Shown piece after piece: positions 9,612 to 21,386 of a stretch of 64,000 nucleotides of DNA. The DNA is taken from assembly GCA_951802195.1 (NCBI GenBank), contig OX637624.1, forward strand, positions 1-64,000. The letters are read 5' to 3'. The first letter of the stretch is position 1. The number at the start of each line of letters is the position of its first letter. Source of the DNA: Tausonia pullulans (lineage: Eukaryota > Basidiomycota > Tremellomycetes > Cystofilobasidiales > Mrakiaceae). Position numbers and translations under genes: made by a program. The notes under the pieces were generated by a model. That model was given only the letters and a program-made list of their open reading frames with translations. It had not been told where the DNA came from and did not search any database.

Positions 9612-11727
9612 GGCGGGGGGGGGGGAGGAGGGTAACCGGTGAGAGGCGAAAGGAGGGCGACCTCTGTTGAGCGGCGTGGGCGAGCGGCGAGCGTCGAGAC
9701 GGTCGAGACGGCCGAGCGGGGCGGGGGGGATGGGTGGATGGGCGTGGAAGACGGGGGTAGGAAAAGAGGCGAGAAAGGAGAGGACGGTGGTGGTTGCGGC
9801 CTGCTTGTTGCTCTGCCCTCACGGAGCCCGGCCGGCGGGGGCAAAGACTGCTCTCGCCTGTGCCTGCTGCTCTCAGGCGCGTCGTCGCTCCCCCGCCAGT
9901 CTGCCGTCGGGCGGCAACCCCGCCGATGCCCCCGCGCTGAGGGCAAGCGAGTCTGTCACCCCGAAAGAGAGAAGGCGAGCGGGCAGGAGCCGAGCTTCTT
10001 TCGTTCTTCCGCCGGCAGGCGGCCAAAAACAATCATCGTCTGTTCGTCCATCGCCTCGCTCTCGTCGACACGGGAAGGCTCGCCTCGTCTGCAGCACGAA
10101 AATGCCTACGCAACGCCTCCGCCACCCAGGGGTCGTGGAACAGCAGGCGGAATCTCGCCTCCGCCACCCACGCTCCCACACGCACGCACACATCGCTGCA
10201 CGGGCGAGCGGCGTGCATTCGGAGAAAGACTGATTGGCCCGGCCCCGTATGCTCGCTCCGTTCGGCAGCGATTCCCAGCTCTCGTCGGCTTGCTTCCGCC
10301 CTCTTCCGGGGCCTTCGCCATCCATCGTCAACCAACATCGGACGACGTCGGCCTGCAAGCCACCGCAGGTCGCGTTCTGGTCCGCTTTCGCCGGCCAGGT
10401 CGCCACCTCTTCTGCGCTCTCTCTTGCCCCCCCGCAGCAGGCAAGCGTTGGCTCGCGCGCGCTCCGCAACAGGCAATCTGCTGTAGCGCCTCCCGCAGGC
10501 GACGACATCCGTCTGTCGTCACAACCTCCTCTTATTTATGTTCCTTCCCTGTCCCTTCCTCGCCTTGCCTCGACTATGAATAGTCGAGGGTCTTACCGCC
10601 GGCCACCCCAGTTCTTGAGTTCATCCGGCAAACGCACACAACCACACACCTGGCGACGTCGTTGCCCCCCCCCCCGCCCCCCCCTCCCCCCCCCGCCGGC
10701 AGAGACCGCCGCCTGCGCGCTGCTTTTCTCGTTCGCATTAGATGTCGGTTCCGGTCTGCCATTCATTCCGTCGACGAAAGCGAGCGCGGTGGATGTGGCC
10801 CTGGGGCAGGGAGCGAGGGGCCCACACGAGCGTGGGAGCGACTTCGGATGATGGAGTCCAGCTGCGAGCGACATGCGTCGCCTATGGCTGCGCGCCCTGC
10901 CTGAGTCTCTCTCTGTCTGCATGATTCCGCGCGGGACGCCCAGCGAGGGCGTGCATTGAGTGGAATGCTCGAGGAAGACAGGAGGGCGTGAGGCGCCAGG
11001 GCCCAAGCGGGCCAGCGAGAGCCCGCCAGTGCTGGGAGCGGGCGGGCGGGCGGCTGCGGAGCCAACGAGACGCAGACTGGGCAGAGAGCGAGACGACAAC
11101 GACCACCCAACCAGCCAGCCAGCAGCGCCCTCGCCCGGACGACCCGCCACCCCCATCGCCGCTCTCCGCCAGTCCGTCCTCCGCCGGCAGTCCGTCACCC
11201 AGCATCAGAGCTCGATCGGAGTCCATCTCGAGAGGGCCCCGTTCTCAGCTCGCGCGCTCGCTTCTCGTCGCGTCCGCCCCCCCCCCTCCCTTCTCTCCTT
11301 CGCGTTCGGACTCATCGCGACCTTCGACAGGCCTGCTCACCCCGCCTCGTGTTACTAGGCGGCTGGACACTCGATCGTCTGCGCATGCTCACATTGCGCT
11401 CTCCGACGACGACCTCCTCCTCCTCCACAAGCTCGTTTCTCGCGACGACGCCTGCTGCCCACCACGCCTCGCTCGGCCCGCGCGTCCCCCGTCAGTTGAC
11501 GATCTCGCTCTGTTGCTGACCTTCGTCCAGGGGCCCAAGACTGACGCGTTTCGTCACCATCGTGCTTTCTCTTGCACTTCCCCCTCCTTCTGGCCTCGGT
11601 GGTATCCGCCCGTTCTCGTCTCCTCCAGCTGCAACCCCCGCTTCGCCTTCCGCCGCACGCCCCTCTCCCTTTCTCGCACCTTCCTCGGCCCACAACCACA
11701 ACGACGGCCAGGCCTCCGCCCATCGCT
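9612..11727. promoter_or_regulatory. 2.1 kb divergent intergenic region
   Basis: This lies between the oxidase (minus, start 9611) and the MIT-domain gene (plus, start 11728). Very high GC leaves several long overlapping frames on both strands, but none shows a domain, a splice-consistent partner or sensible composition. The last ~350 bp before 11728 is C/T-rich with CCACAACC-type elements, as expected of a 5' UTR. There are C-rich runs at about 10664-10692 and a perfect palindrome at 10568-10589. Confidence 0.45.
10568..10589. repeat. Perfect 10-bp inverted repeat (palindrome)
   Basis: CCTCGACTAT and ATAGTCGAGG are perfect reverse complements separated by GA. The site is in the divergent intergenic region, about 1 kb from each start codon. 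It could be a dimeric factor-binding site or a hairpin; function unknown. Confidence 0.6.
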
Positions 11728-14700
11728 ATGCCGTCCCCCAAACCTTCCTCCTCCTCTTTCATGTCCAGACCTAGGCCACTCCCACCTCCACTGGAGGGCG
11801 GCGACACCTGGGACGATTCGTCTCCGCGGCACCCCTACGCCCCTCACGATGCCGCCGCTCGCCAGGCCGCATCGTCCTCACCGTCATCGGGCTTCTACGC
11901 TTCAGCATCGTCTTCTTCGTCCGGTTTCTCCTCTCGGACGGCCCGCCCTCTGTCCCCAGACGCAAATGACATCACGAGCGATCGCGCTGCCGGGTCATCC
12001 TCGTCGCGCCCTCCTCACACTCACACGACAACACTCGCGGCTCCCTCGACCCCATTCTCTTCCTCCTCGGCCGCCTCCTCAGGCAGCTCATCCTTCTTCT
12101 CGGTCTCAGCCTCCTTCTCATCCTCTTCTTCTGCTGCCACCCCCCGTCCAGGCGCGCTCGCCTACTCCGGCCGGACTGTCTCCTCCCCGTCCGCCGGCGG
12201 GGGCGCCGGCGGCGGCGGCCGGACCCCGTCCAAGCAGCTCCTCCAGTATGCACTTGACCTTGCCCAGCAGGCCGTCGAGCTCGACCAGGCGAACCGGTTT
12301 GTCGAGGCCCTCGCCATGTACCGCGAGACTGTTGCCCGCCTCGGCGAGGTCATGAGCCGCGTCGACGCGGCCGACATGAGGAGGGCCGGGCGAAGGGGCG
12401 TCCCAGGCGGCGGAGCGGGCGCCGCCAGCGGGGCAGACGATGAGGGCAAGACGCTCAGGAGCATCGTGAGTGCACAGTCTTTCTCTTTCCTCGTCTTGCT
12501 GTTCTTCTCTGTCTCCTCTTGTCCCTCTCTCCTGCTTTCCCGTCAAACGCCGCCCAATCGCTGACGTCAACGGCCCGTCATCTCCAGCACGACGCGTACC
12601 TCACCCGGATCGAACTCCTCGCAGCCCAAGTCTCCCCTCCATCGTCCAACCCACCAACATGGATGACGTCCTCTTCCGTATCTAGCCACTCCCGTAAGGA
12701 TTCCGCCTCCTCGACGACCTCCTCGATTCGATCGACCCACTCGCGCTCGCGATCCCTCCAGTCGTCGATCCCGGCGCTTACCGTCGAGCATCCGACACCC
12801 GCTCGCCCTAGGGCTCACTCTCGGCCGACGCCTCCAACGTCTGTGGTTGCCCCAGACGCAGCAGGGGCGGCCGGTCCGTTGCCGGTGACCTTCTCTTCCT
12901 CGGAACCCGAGGTCCTCGCGAACTCACCCCCCCTTTCGGCGCCGGACCAGGGTCCTCAACGGCATCCCTTCACCGGGCAGTACGTCCCGTCGGCTTCGGT
13001 GGCATCCGAGGTCGACACGGATGCGCGGACGCGGCGGCAGAGCGAGCTCATCGACCAGCTCGACAAGATTGACATCGGCGGCAATGCAGGTGCTTCGAGC
13101 TTGGCGTCAACACGGGAAGAGACGGGCATGGAAGAGGATGAGGGCAACGGCAAAGACGAAGGGGAGGATGAGGAAGGGGGCGAGTACCAGGAGGACAGAG
13201 ACATCGATGGCCATGGAGCGGAGGAGATTCTCGCCCGGACCCCAAGCCACCAAGACTTCGCTCCTTCGTCTCGCTCGACGACGGGGCTCCCGACGCTTTC
13301 TCGCTCGACAACGGGCTCTGACCGAGTCTCGATCGACTCGTCCCGCTCGCCCTCGCGAGCTTCATCGTCCGCGGGACTCGGCCCGTACCTTCTGGGCCCT
13401 CATCAGGCGGGTTCGTCCCAGACCTCGGTCGACGACGAGCTCTTTACGCGACCACCATCATCGTCGACCCAGAGCTTCGCTTCGAGCTACGGCACGAGCC
13501 CGGTGAAGAAGTCATCCACCCTGGGCGGTATCGCCAACGGGGTGCCAGGTCACGTCCGGCTTGGGTCGACCGCCGAGGGGACCGTCAGTCAGAGGCGAAG
13601 CGGACGCATCTCGTCCGACACAGCTCGCTCGGCCTACCAGGTCGTCTCGGCTTCACTCACGGCGGCTTCCAGACGGGAATCTGCCTCTCGGAGTTCGTTT
13701 CTTGTTGATCCTGCGTTTTCTAACCTCCATCGTCTGACCCTCCTTCCTTTGTAGCCGTCTCTGAGGAGCAGAGATTCAACGCACCCCGGTCTTATCAACC
13801 TCCTCAGCCCTCCTCGGCCACATCGAACCTTACGGAGTTCGGCGCCGTCCCCTTTCCGACCCCAACGACGGCGCCTTCGACGACCTCGTCGTCCTTCAAG
13901 TCCGGTTCGTGGTTCCGCTCGCGGGCCCATTCGACCGGTGGGAAAAGGCCGGCGGCGCTCGCATCCACGACTTTGTCTGCCTCGACTGTCTCTGGCCTGC
14001 CTCCTCCCTCGTCGGCATCGTCCGCCATCGCCGCCGCCGCGACTGCTGGACTAGGTGGCGCCAATCCGCACTCGCCCTTGGTTGCGGACTACCCGACGTA
14101 CATTCAGCGCAAGGGGACACTGACCTCGGGGCAGAGCAGCGGTGGCTCGCGGTCCATCTTCAGCTTGTCCTCCAGCCATCAGGAGGCCAAGGCCGCCGCA
14201 GTTGCCGCTCAGGCTCAGATGGTCCAGCTCCAACGGGCTCCGTCAACGTCCGGCGGTGGCGGTGGCGGTGGCGGTGGCGGTGATGATCTCCGACGGCACT
14301 CCCCTACGGCGTCCACCTTCTCCCAGCAAACGGCCCTCCCGGGGCTCTACAACCAGCCCATAACACCCACAGGCCCAAGCAGCGACGACTGGACGACGCC
14401 CACCCGGCTCGCAACCTCGGCGCCCGAACTCCGGCCCTACCTCCTCCTCTCGCTCATTCACCAGACGATGCCTCGCGGGGCAATCGACGAGCAAGGGTAT
14501 GACGCCCGTGGCGTGCGCGAGGTCCGACTCACGGCCGACCTCTGGTGCCCGGTTCTCGTCTGGGAGCAGCACCTCGGGAGTCACATCACAGGGATGGAGA
14601 CCAAGGTCTCGCTCTGCAAGCGGCTCGCGCGCGTCGTTGACGATGCTGCGAGGGCCGGAGCGAGCCTCCTCGGTCCTGCGGGGGGTGCTCTCTCTGTTAG

Positions 14701-15364
14701 AGAGGCCAGGTCTATCGCGGGCAAGTTTGAGGCGTCTCTCAAGCAGGTTGTTGTCTTCATGACCAAGGAAGGGTCGACCTTTGACGAGCGAATTGCCAGT
14801 CAGAAAAAGTTCAACGATGTCAAGGAGACCGCGAAGGACAAGGGCGGCGTCGCCTCGGCTGTCGCGAGCGTCCAGAATGGTCAGCTGCTGAGGAAGGTTC
14901 TTCGACGACCGTAAGTCCATGCCTTTCTTTCTTTCTTCCTTCTTTTTTTGGTCGCGTCCTGATCTTGCTCTTGTGGTCACACAGTGAGGGCGCCATTACC
15001 GACTATATGGAATCCATTCGCTCCGTCTGCATCGCCGCCCATCAGCTTGGTGCGTCTGCCTGTTACCCTGTTCCTCTCTCTCTCTCTCTCTTCCCCCCCC
15101 CCCCCCCCCCCCTTTCTCTCTCTCGTCATCCTCCTTCTGATCTTTTCTCCAGAGCGCCATGTTTCCCACCTCTTCTCCCCAGCGGCGACTCCGCTTCCCC
15201 CGGCGTATCAGCAGCTGGATCCTTTGATCCGCAACAATCTCCGCGCGCTCTTCAACTCGCTCCACCCGATGCTCGCCAAGCCCGTCGTCCTCGTCCTCTC
15301 CGACTTGCGGCCGCTGCTCATCAAGTTCTGCACCAATGTCACCCGGAGTTTGGTGGAGAGCTAA
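11728..15364 (+). CDS. MIT-domain protein with a conserved helical C-terminus (uncharacterised)
   Basis: Five exons, 11728-12465, 12588-13692, 13755-14910, 14985-15049 and 15153-15364, sum to 3,276 nt and 1,091 residues. After a Ser/Pro-rich N-terminus comes an MIT domain (about residues 160-260: KQLLQYALDLAQQAVELD, then RFVEALAMYRETV, a Gly/Ala insert, and HDAYLTRIELLAAQ across intron 1). MIT domains are three-helix bundles that bind ESCRT-III tails, so a role in endosomal sorting, abscission or microtubule-linked trafficking is an inference. A long disordered Ser/Thr-rich linker carries an acidic patch and a (Gly)10 run. The last ~280 residues are helical and look like a second domain (from LRPYLLLSLIHQTMPRG to the C-terminus). 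Intron 4 holds a C20 tract. Start 11728 was chosen because the sequence before it reads as a 5' UTR. Confidence 0.78.
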
Positions 15365-16137
15365 GCTCTCTCTCCCTCTCCCCACGGCTCTGTCCTTCTT
15401 CTTTTCTTTTCACCTTCATCTTGGGCATTTACTACTCGTATACACACACACACACACTTCAGGATCTTCGACTTGGTTTCCCTTGCATTCCTCCTCGTTC
15501 TGCTTCTTGTCCGGTCTTGTTCTCGCTCTCATCTCTCGTTCCAAGCTACCCCTTACCCTCCCTCCCCCCCCTCCCCCCCCCTTCCCAAGTCTCCTCCTCT
15601 CTTCGCAAAACAAACAATCGCATGTGTGATCATCGAGGAGGAATCGTACAGAGAAAGACTAGAGCATCCTAGGGTAGCGAAAGCGGGCAGGACAGACGGT
15701 GGAGAAAGCGGACCAGGCAGTCAGAGGGAGAGAGGGAGAGGAGAGACTGCGGGCCCGGACGACGCAGGTCTACATCCGGCCCGCCATCGCTAGCTCGTGA
15801 AGGATCTGGTGGACAGCTCCATTCGGGTTCGTTCGAGCCAGCCCTTTGGGGGGGGGGGGGGGCTGTCCCCCCCGCCTGGAGAGGGTCCTCACCTGGTCCG
15901 ATCGGTCGGCGCGCGCGAGGAGACGCGGGGAGGGCTGTCGTCAGACGACTAGGTTTTTTTTTCTCTGCAGATCGCCTACCTGACCCACCACTGCTGGTGG
16001 GTCAACCCCATTAAGCAGGTCCACGGCTGAAGGCTTTCCATCGTTGTTAGGAGAGGGGGGGGGGGGGGTTGGAGGAGAGATGGCAACCAGCTCGATCAGT
16101 CGTCGCGTACCACTCGCTGGCAGGCTCAAGGTGTGAG
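15365..16137. other. 3' flank with mononucleotide runs
   Basis: This is CT-rich 3' flank with a short CA repeat near 15452 and a G14 run at 15849-15862. Fragments look exon-like (after TCTCTGCAG at 15970, a short frame to a TGA near 16030), but I cannot connect them to a start or to the MIT gene, so no gene is called. A perfect 9-bp hairpin lies at 15982-16003. Confidence 0.4.
15982..16003. repeat. Perfect 9-bp stem, 4-nt loop hairpin
   Basis: GACCCACCA and TGGTGGGTC flank CTGC. It lies about 135 bp left of the solo LTR at 16138. No following T run, so it is not a terminator of a known kind. Confidence 0.5.
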
Positions 16138-16662
16138 TGAGGATTGGCCCAAGGGTCAAGGGCTGAGGAGGATAAGTGGGGAGAGGGGCGTCGGTGGAGG
16201 AGGGAGACTAAAATGATGGCAGTGGCACGGACTTGATTCCAAGTCTTGGACAGGTTTGTGGAGTACCAATGATAGAGCGCAGACAAAAAAAAACATTATT
16301 ACGATGAACTACGTGTTTCGTCGACGAAAAGTGAGAACAAGGAAGGGGATGGGACGGATAAGAAAGCAAAGAGTGTGGGACAATGTGGCGGAAGAATGAG
16401 CAAAGATATGGGAGACGAGCAAGCACAGGAGATGCTACACAGATGCGGAGCCGAAGTAGTGAGTTCTCTAGATTCTGATCGCCGCCACACATCCGCGGAG
16501 CCGAGGTGATGAAACCGGGAGATCCTGAAACTAGGTGCAGAGCCGAGGTGGCGAGTTCGTGAGATTCTGATCGCCGCCACACAGGTGCGGAGCCGACGTG
16601 GTGAAACCGGGAGATCCCAACACCCGGCGCAGAGTCGCGGCGGCGAGCGCGAGATCCTGCCA
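16138..16662 (-). mobile_element. Solo LTR (copy 4), carrying the empty site of the nested insertion
   Basis: It aligns with the split LTR at 2581-3424 and contains the unbroken sequence ATGATGGCAGTGGCACGG where the other copy is interrupted. The outer part holds two ~90 bp tandem units plus what looks like a third, more diverged unit (16623-16662, ending GATCCTGCCA). The outer boundary is thus either 16622 or 16662. No flanking direct repeat is recognisable and no internal region is attached. It is an old solo LTR. Confidence 0.85.
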
Positions 16663-16780
16663 GAACGCCCCGAGAGTGAAGATCTGGGTGCGCGCCGCTA
16701 GTCAATTAGATCAGCAACCTTCGAGTTTCAAGCATCTGTAATTAAGGCTGTCGCGCTTTATTCGTGTTTCCGGCTGCACA

Positions 16781-17227
16781 TTAGTAAGTAGTGAGGCTGC
16801 CAAGATTCTTGCAGTCCCAGAGAAGGGTGTCTTTCGCGGGGACGATGTTGAAATTCTGGTCTATGCACTGGTCTGAAGCATCCCAGGGTAGGAGATCTTC
16901 ATCTTGGGCGGTCAATCCCTTCGACTGTCTGTAGCCGGACAGCGAGGCAGAGAACGGTATCGCCAGGTCAAAGGGAAGGAGGAGAGTCAGAGGAGGGTTA
17001 GGCTGGAGTCTGTTTGATAGCGACTCCGGCTCATACCATTCAAGTGAGTCTGAAGAGTGCCAGACTAGTGGACCGATAGGGTCGGAGCAGCCACAGCGAA
17101 TTAGGCAGAAATGAAGTGACGAGGTTGAGGGAGGGAAGCACGGCAAGTTGATGTCGTTGAGGATGGACGGAAGAAGAGGGAGATCAAATGACAAAGGGGA
17201 GCTAGCAGTAAATATGGAGTTGGACAA
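16781..17227 (-). CDS. Possible hypothetical protein fragment
   Basis: The 149-codon frame ends with TAA at 16783-16781 and has no ATG; a stop lies just upstream of 17227. The composition is protein-like (LVWHSSDSLEWYEPESL, then DEDLLPWDASDQCIDQNF), but its third positions are not C-biased like those of the neighbouring genes. It lies beside an old LTR and could be the relic of a host gene or the last exon of one whose other exons I cannot find. No family recognised. Confidence 0.2.
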   Translation of the reverse strand: MSNSIFTASSPLSFDLPLLPSILNDINLPCFPPSTSSLHFCLIRCGCSDPIGPLVWHSSDSLEWYEPESLSNRLQPNPPLTLLLPFDLAIPFSASLSGYRQSKGLTAQDEDLLPWDASDQCIDQNFNIVPAKDTLLWDCKNLGSLTTY

Positions 17228-17870
17228 AGCAGATCAAGAAGCCGATGCGTCACGTCGATATCACCGGACCTAGGTCTCTTCGCAAAGGTCTGGTGGCAAA
17301 GTGGAAACTGAACGGGAGAGAAATCCGGGTGAAATACTTGATGGCTCAGAGCTGCGATTCCCAGGACCGATGTGTAGTCCTGAGGCTCGCGAGTCTGCGC
17401 CCTGTCTCCTGCTGCGCGCGCCACTGTGGCAAACTGATACGCAGCAAACGAGGTGGGAACCCGAGGTCAGAGTCTCCAGCAATGAGCTGCTCCATGATCC
17501 AGGACGCTAACTGCTGAGCAACTGACCTCCTGCTTGAGCAGCGAGTCAGCTGGCTCACAGATGAGCGAGCGACCTGGCAGAGAGGCGCGCACGTGCGAAT
17601 GGGCGTGGTGCATACCGAAAGCTTGGAGCATCGCAGAAACCGGGCTTCGACGCAGATTGGACGGCGTCGTGAGATCCACAAGGCCGTTGATGGTAAACAA
17701 AGGGCTCAGCGCGGGACGGACCCGTGGTGACGTACGCCCGAGCGGGGGAGAGGCAGCGGAGGGAGAGGGGAACGGCTCCTACTGGTACCTGCTTCACCAC
17801 AACCACCACAGCTCACCCGCTCACGCTGGTCTCTCCCCCCCTTTTCTCCTTTGACTGGGAGAGCTCGCAT
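17228..17870. other. No supported gene
   Basis: Frames on the minus strand (17346-17700) are short and lack splice or family support. The last 150 bp has CT-rich sequence and CACCACAACC elements consistent with the 5' UTR of the next gene. Confidence 0.4.
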
Positions 17871-20381
17871 ATGGACAGACCTACCCTCCAAGTGCGTTCG
17901 GACGGATCAGAGCCAGGCCGCTTCCAGCTTACCTCCTCCCGCTCGATCCCCCTCAACTCCACACAGGAGCTCCACGAGACCCGTCTCGAGCTCGACGCCC
18001 GGGTCGAGCGATTGTCGTACGCCATCGAGACCCTCCGGGACGAGATGGCCTCCATCGACCAGGTCCGTCCTGGCAGGGTCGGCAACGAGAGCGACAACGA
18101 CGACAGCGACGAGGGCAGGGAAGCACAGGTCAGTCAAGTCAACCCTCGCTCTCAACCATGGGCCGGTGTTCCCGCTTGCATCCTCGTCCTCTCCTCCCCC
18201 TCGCCAACGCATCTCTTTCATTTAGTTGAGAGCTAACCGCTCGTGGCCTTGCTTCCATCTCCTCGTCATCCTCCAGTCGGCCCTCGTCCAGTCGCCCACC
18301 GACGCAGACTCATCCTCGGCAGAGTCCCTCGCAGCGGTCGGCGACGGCCGATTAACTCTCTCTCCGCTGTCTTTGGAATCGAGCACGACCACCGCACCCT
18401 CCTCCATCATCGAACCCCCTTTTCGCACCTCATCGCCTGCTCCTCTCGAGCACACCACTGGCCAGTACTTTGTGAGGCCCAACTTTTCCCCGCTTCGGCC
18501 CTCGTTGTCGAACCCGCCACCGGGGCTAGATCGCCTGGATACAGACGGCGACAGGGCAGCTCGCAGCGAAGAGGGTGCGTGTCGCTCCCTGTACTTGTAT
18601 CTCCCAGCAGCTCTGTCTCATTATATGCATTTCCGTATCAGTTTCTACATTGCGGAGGTCGACACCGCAACGGCGAACTCTCCCGAGCCTCGAGTCGACC
18701 TCGTACGCGCCATTGCCTTTCGATCACCCGAATGGGCTGTCGTCCTCCATCTCCAACCGATTTCCGTCGTCGTCTTCTGGTCTTGCCCCGTCCGACTCCT
18801 CCAATGCTCTACACGTCTCCTCCTCCTCCTCCTCCTCCTCCTCCTCCTCCTCCGCGTACATCTTCCCAGCCTCTATTGCCCCTCGGCGATCTTTGCAGCC
18901 AGCTCGCTCTGCCATTCCAGTCTCTGCCAACAACGACCTTCCCTCTCCGCCAGCTGCGACGACCGCTCATCTCATCTCCGACACCCGCTTGATCATGCGA
19001 GAGCGCGTCGAGCACCTTCGTGCGGCCTTCCTCTCTCGCGGCGAGCACCTCCGAGGAGCCTTCCCCCTCACCCCTCCCACAGTCCATACCACAGCAGCTC
19101 TCGACAGCAACATTGCCTCCTTACCCGCTCCTCCTCGTCCTTCTCTTCCGCCGTCGCCCTCTCCCCCCTCCCCTGCGGTGGCGGACTCGCCAGAACAGGA
19201 CCGCCGCCCACCTCGTCCGCCCGTCCGCTCTCGAACGCTCCGCCCGCCCGCGATGCTGCCTATGCTATCCCGCGGACCCCCTTCACCTTCATCGACAGCA
19301 GACTTAAACGCCGATATGTTCTCCTCCTTCTCCTCTTTGTCCCAGCTCTCGGCACACCGTCAACCCAGCTATCTCTCAAGCGGAGACGACGGCGGGCTCC
19401 ACACTGCTGCTGCTGCTGCTGCTCTCTCCTCTCACGACAACCCCACTCGAAGGACGCAGCAGCAGCAACAGCAAGACACGCTGCGATATAGAGGGCCGTC
19501 CCTAAGGCATCAGCAGCCACAACAACAGACGGCGCAGGCGCAGGCCCTGCCGATGGCGCAAGCGCGTGCTGCCGGAGGCGGCGGCGGCGGCAGCGGAGAT
19601 TCGTCGTTCTGGAGCCGAGATGGAGAGGAGGAAGTGCCCGAGGGTGTCTTTGCGGACTCGAGCGAGGTTGAGATCTGGGAGGCCTTACGCCGAAGCAGGG
19701 AGAGTGGAATGGGGCCAGCCGACGTTGTCAGTGAAGCTAGCTTACCCGTCCGTCTTGGCTCTCGACGACTTATTCCTTCTTCGACTTGCATCGCAGGATC
19801 TGCCCAGCACGACATCGCGAGCCTTCTTTGTCTCCCCTCTACAGAGGAACAGCCATTCCCAGTCTGCTTCCCCTGCGTTGTTTGACCCGAATGGTCTCGA
19901 CTACGTCCCGCCGGCAACAACACCCGAAACCCCTCCGGCGCCAACGGCAGCGAACAATAGCAACGGGTGTGCACCAGACTCGCTCATTACTCCTCTCCCC
20001 GCTTGGCTTTGGCCTTGGGACAATGACGAAGAGGGGAGCAGCTCGGCGTGGTATCGTTTTGCCGCAGCGGTGCTCTTCGCTGAAGGGTCTACGGAAGGTA
20101 GCAGTCTTTCTGAGGAAGGAGAGGGAAACCATTGGGTGGTCGTGGTGTCACCGCGCGGGGAGGATGATGAGGAGAGATCGATCCCAGGAGAAGGAGGTGA
20201 AAGAGAAGGAGGAAGGTTCCGACGGCCGGGGCCGGTGGAGCTCCCTGCTTTCTTGTGGACACAGTCGGCCTTGTCGCAGGATGTGGGCGTGAAGAGGGTG
20301 AGATGGAGAGAGAGAGTCTGCACGTCTATCTCATGGGTCGAGGTTGAGGGCCCAAAGGAGGAGTTGGAGATCGGACGTTGA
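17871..20381 (+). CDS. Large Ser/Pro-rich hypothetical protein
   Basis: Four exons, 17871-18128, 18277-18574, 18642-19726 and 19797-20381, sum to 2,226 nt and 741 residues. The N-terminus has a short predicted coiled coil (about residues 33-65, ELHETRLELDARVERLSYAI). The middle is disordered, with a Ser run coded by a CTC/TCC repeat, an Ala run, Gln runs and a Gly run. The C-terminal ~150 residues are more ordered (LITPLPAWLWPW, WYRFAAAVLFAEG, VELPAFLWTQSAL) and look like the conserved part. The acidic segment SSEVEIWEALRRSRES precedes it. I do not recognise a family. The exon joins keep one frame, and coding runs smoothly through the repeats, so it is likely a real gene. Confidence 0.65.
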
Positions 20382-20588
20382 TGACTGGCCTGAGGACAGT
20401 GTGATTCAACGATCTTGTTCGGGTCCGTACCTCTCTCGCTGTAGTTTTCCTGTGTTTCATATTTGCTGTGTATCGCTTGACCTCTTCCTTGCCCCCCTTG
20501 CTCTACGTGATCATTCGTCTGCTCCCATCTCTGCCCCTTGCCTAGATGTTCTACAGTTATTGCGTTCAAAAGCTCGATTTATGCGATC
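20382..20588. other. Short convergent 3' flank
   Basis: There is no coding signal between the converging stops. Confidence 0.5.
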
Positions 20589-21386
20589 CTATGCCTTTGA
20601 TATATCATCACTTGGCAGAGCCCTGCTGCTGCTGATGCTGGTACTGCTGGGCCGCTCGAGCATAGACGAGCGTTCCTGCCGAATGCCAAGGGTGGTCAGA
20701 GAAGGACAGACAGAGCCGGACGAGCCCGCACGACCCCGGAACGACGAACCTTGCCACCACTGGACACCATGACACACACGTTTTCAAGTCAAGTCAGCAA
20801 GCTCCCTCTTTCTCTCTCTCTCTCTCTCTCTCTCTTTCTCATTCAACGATCAGGAACGCACCGCCAGGAACCCCAGCCCAACGATCGCGTGCCCAGCGGC
20901 CCACACATTTTCCGGCGTCGCCTTCAGCGTCTCCGCGAGCAGGCCGAACGACCGGGGAATGATGCGCGGGGCTTGGAAGAGGATCGAGGCGGCGATGGTA
21001 TGGTAGACGAGGAGGGAGAATCCGACGGCGCGCTTGCCGGGGAGATACTACGGGGGGTGAACGTCAGCTGAGGAGGATAGGCGGGAATAGGGTAGGGAAG
21101 GGCAGAGGGCGGACGAACCTCGGCGAGAGTGAAACACATGAGCGCTGCGACGCAGGTGGCAAGAGACATCGTGGCGAAGAGCTGAGAGATCCAAGAGCGA
21201 GAGAAGGAGGAAATGAGTCGCGTGTCAGCCTGGCTGTTCGTGCATGAAAGTCACGCGCGTGCGGCTCTGGGTCTCGCCGCACCCTGATGAGGACGAGGGT
21301 GGCTTAGACGAGTGATGGGTAATCTGGTCAGCTCGATCATAACATGGAACACAGGACGGAGGGACAACAACGCACAGTTGGTCAAC

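Noticed and set aside
9639-11358. Several long overlapping frames on both strands (up to about 455 codons when extended past 11 kb)
   Set aside because: They arise from very high GC, overlap each other in many frames, have no domain or splice logic, and precede a clear 5' UTR.
15640-16030. Extra 3' exons of the MIT-domain gene
   Set aside because: Acceptor-like sites are followed by short open pieces, but no donor from the last exon connects in frame, and the stop at 15362-15364 fits the conserved end.
17385-17530. tRNA-like stretch on the minus strand (GCTCAGCAGTTAGC ... GGGTTCCC)
   Set aside because: A cloverleaf with a 7-bp acceptor stem cannot be drawn; the resemblance to D- and T-arms is partial.
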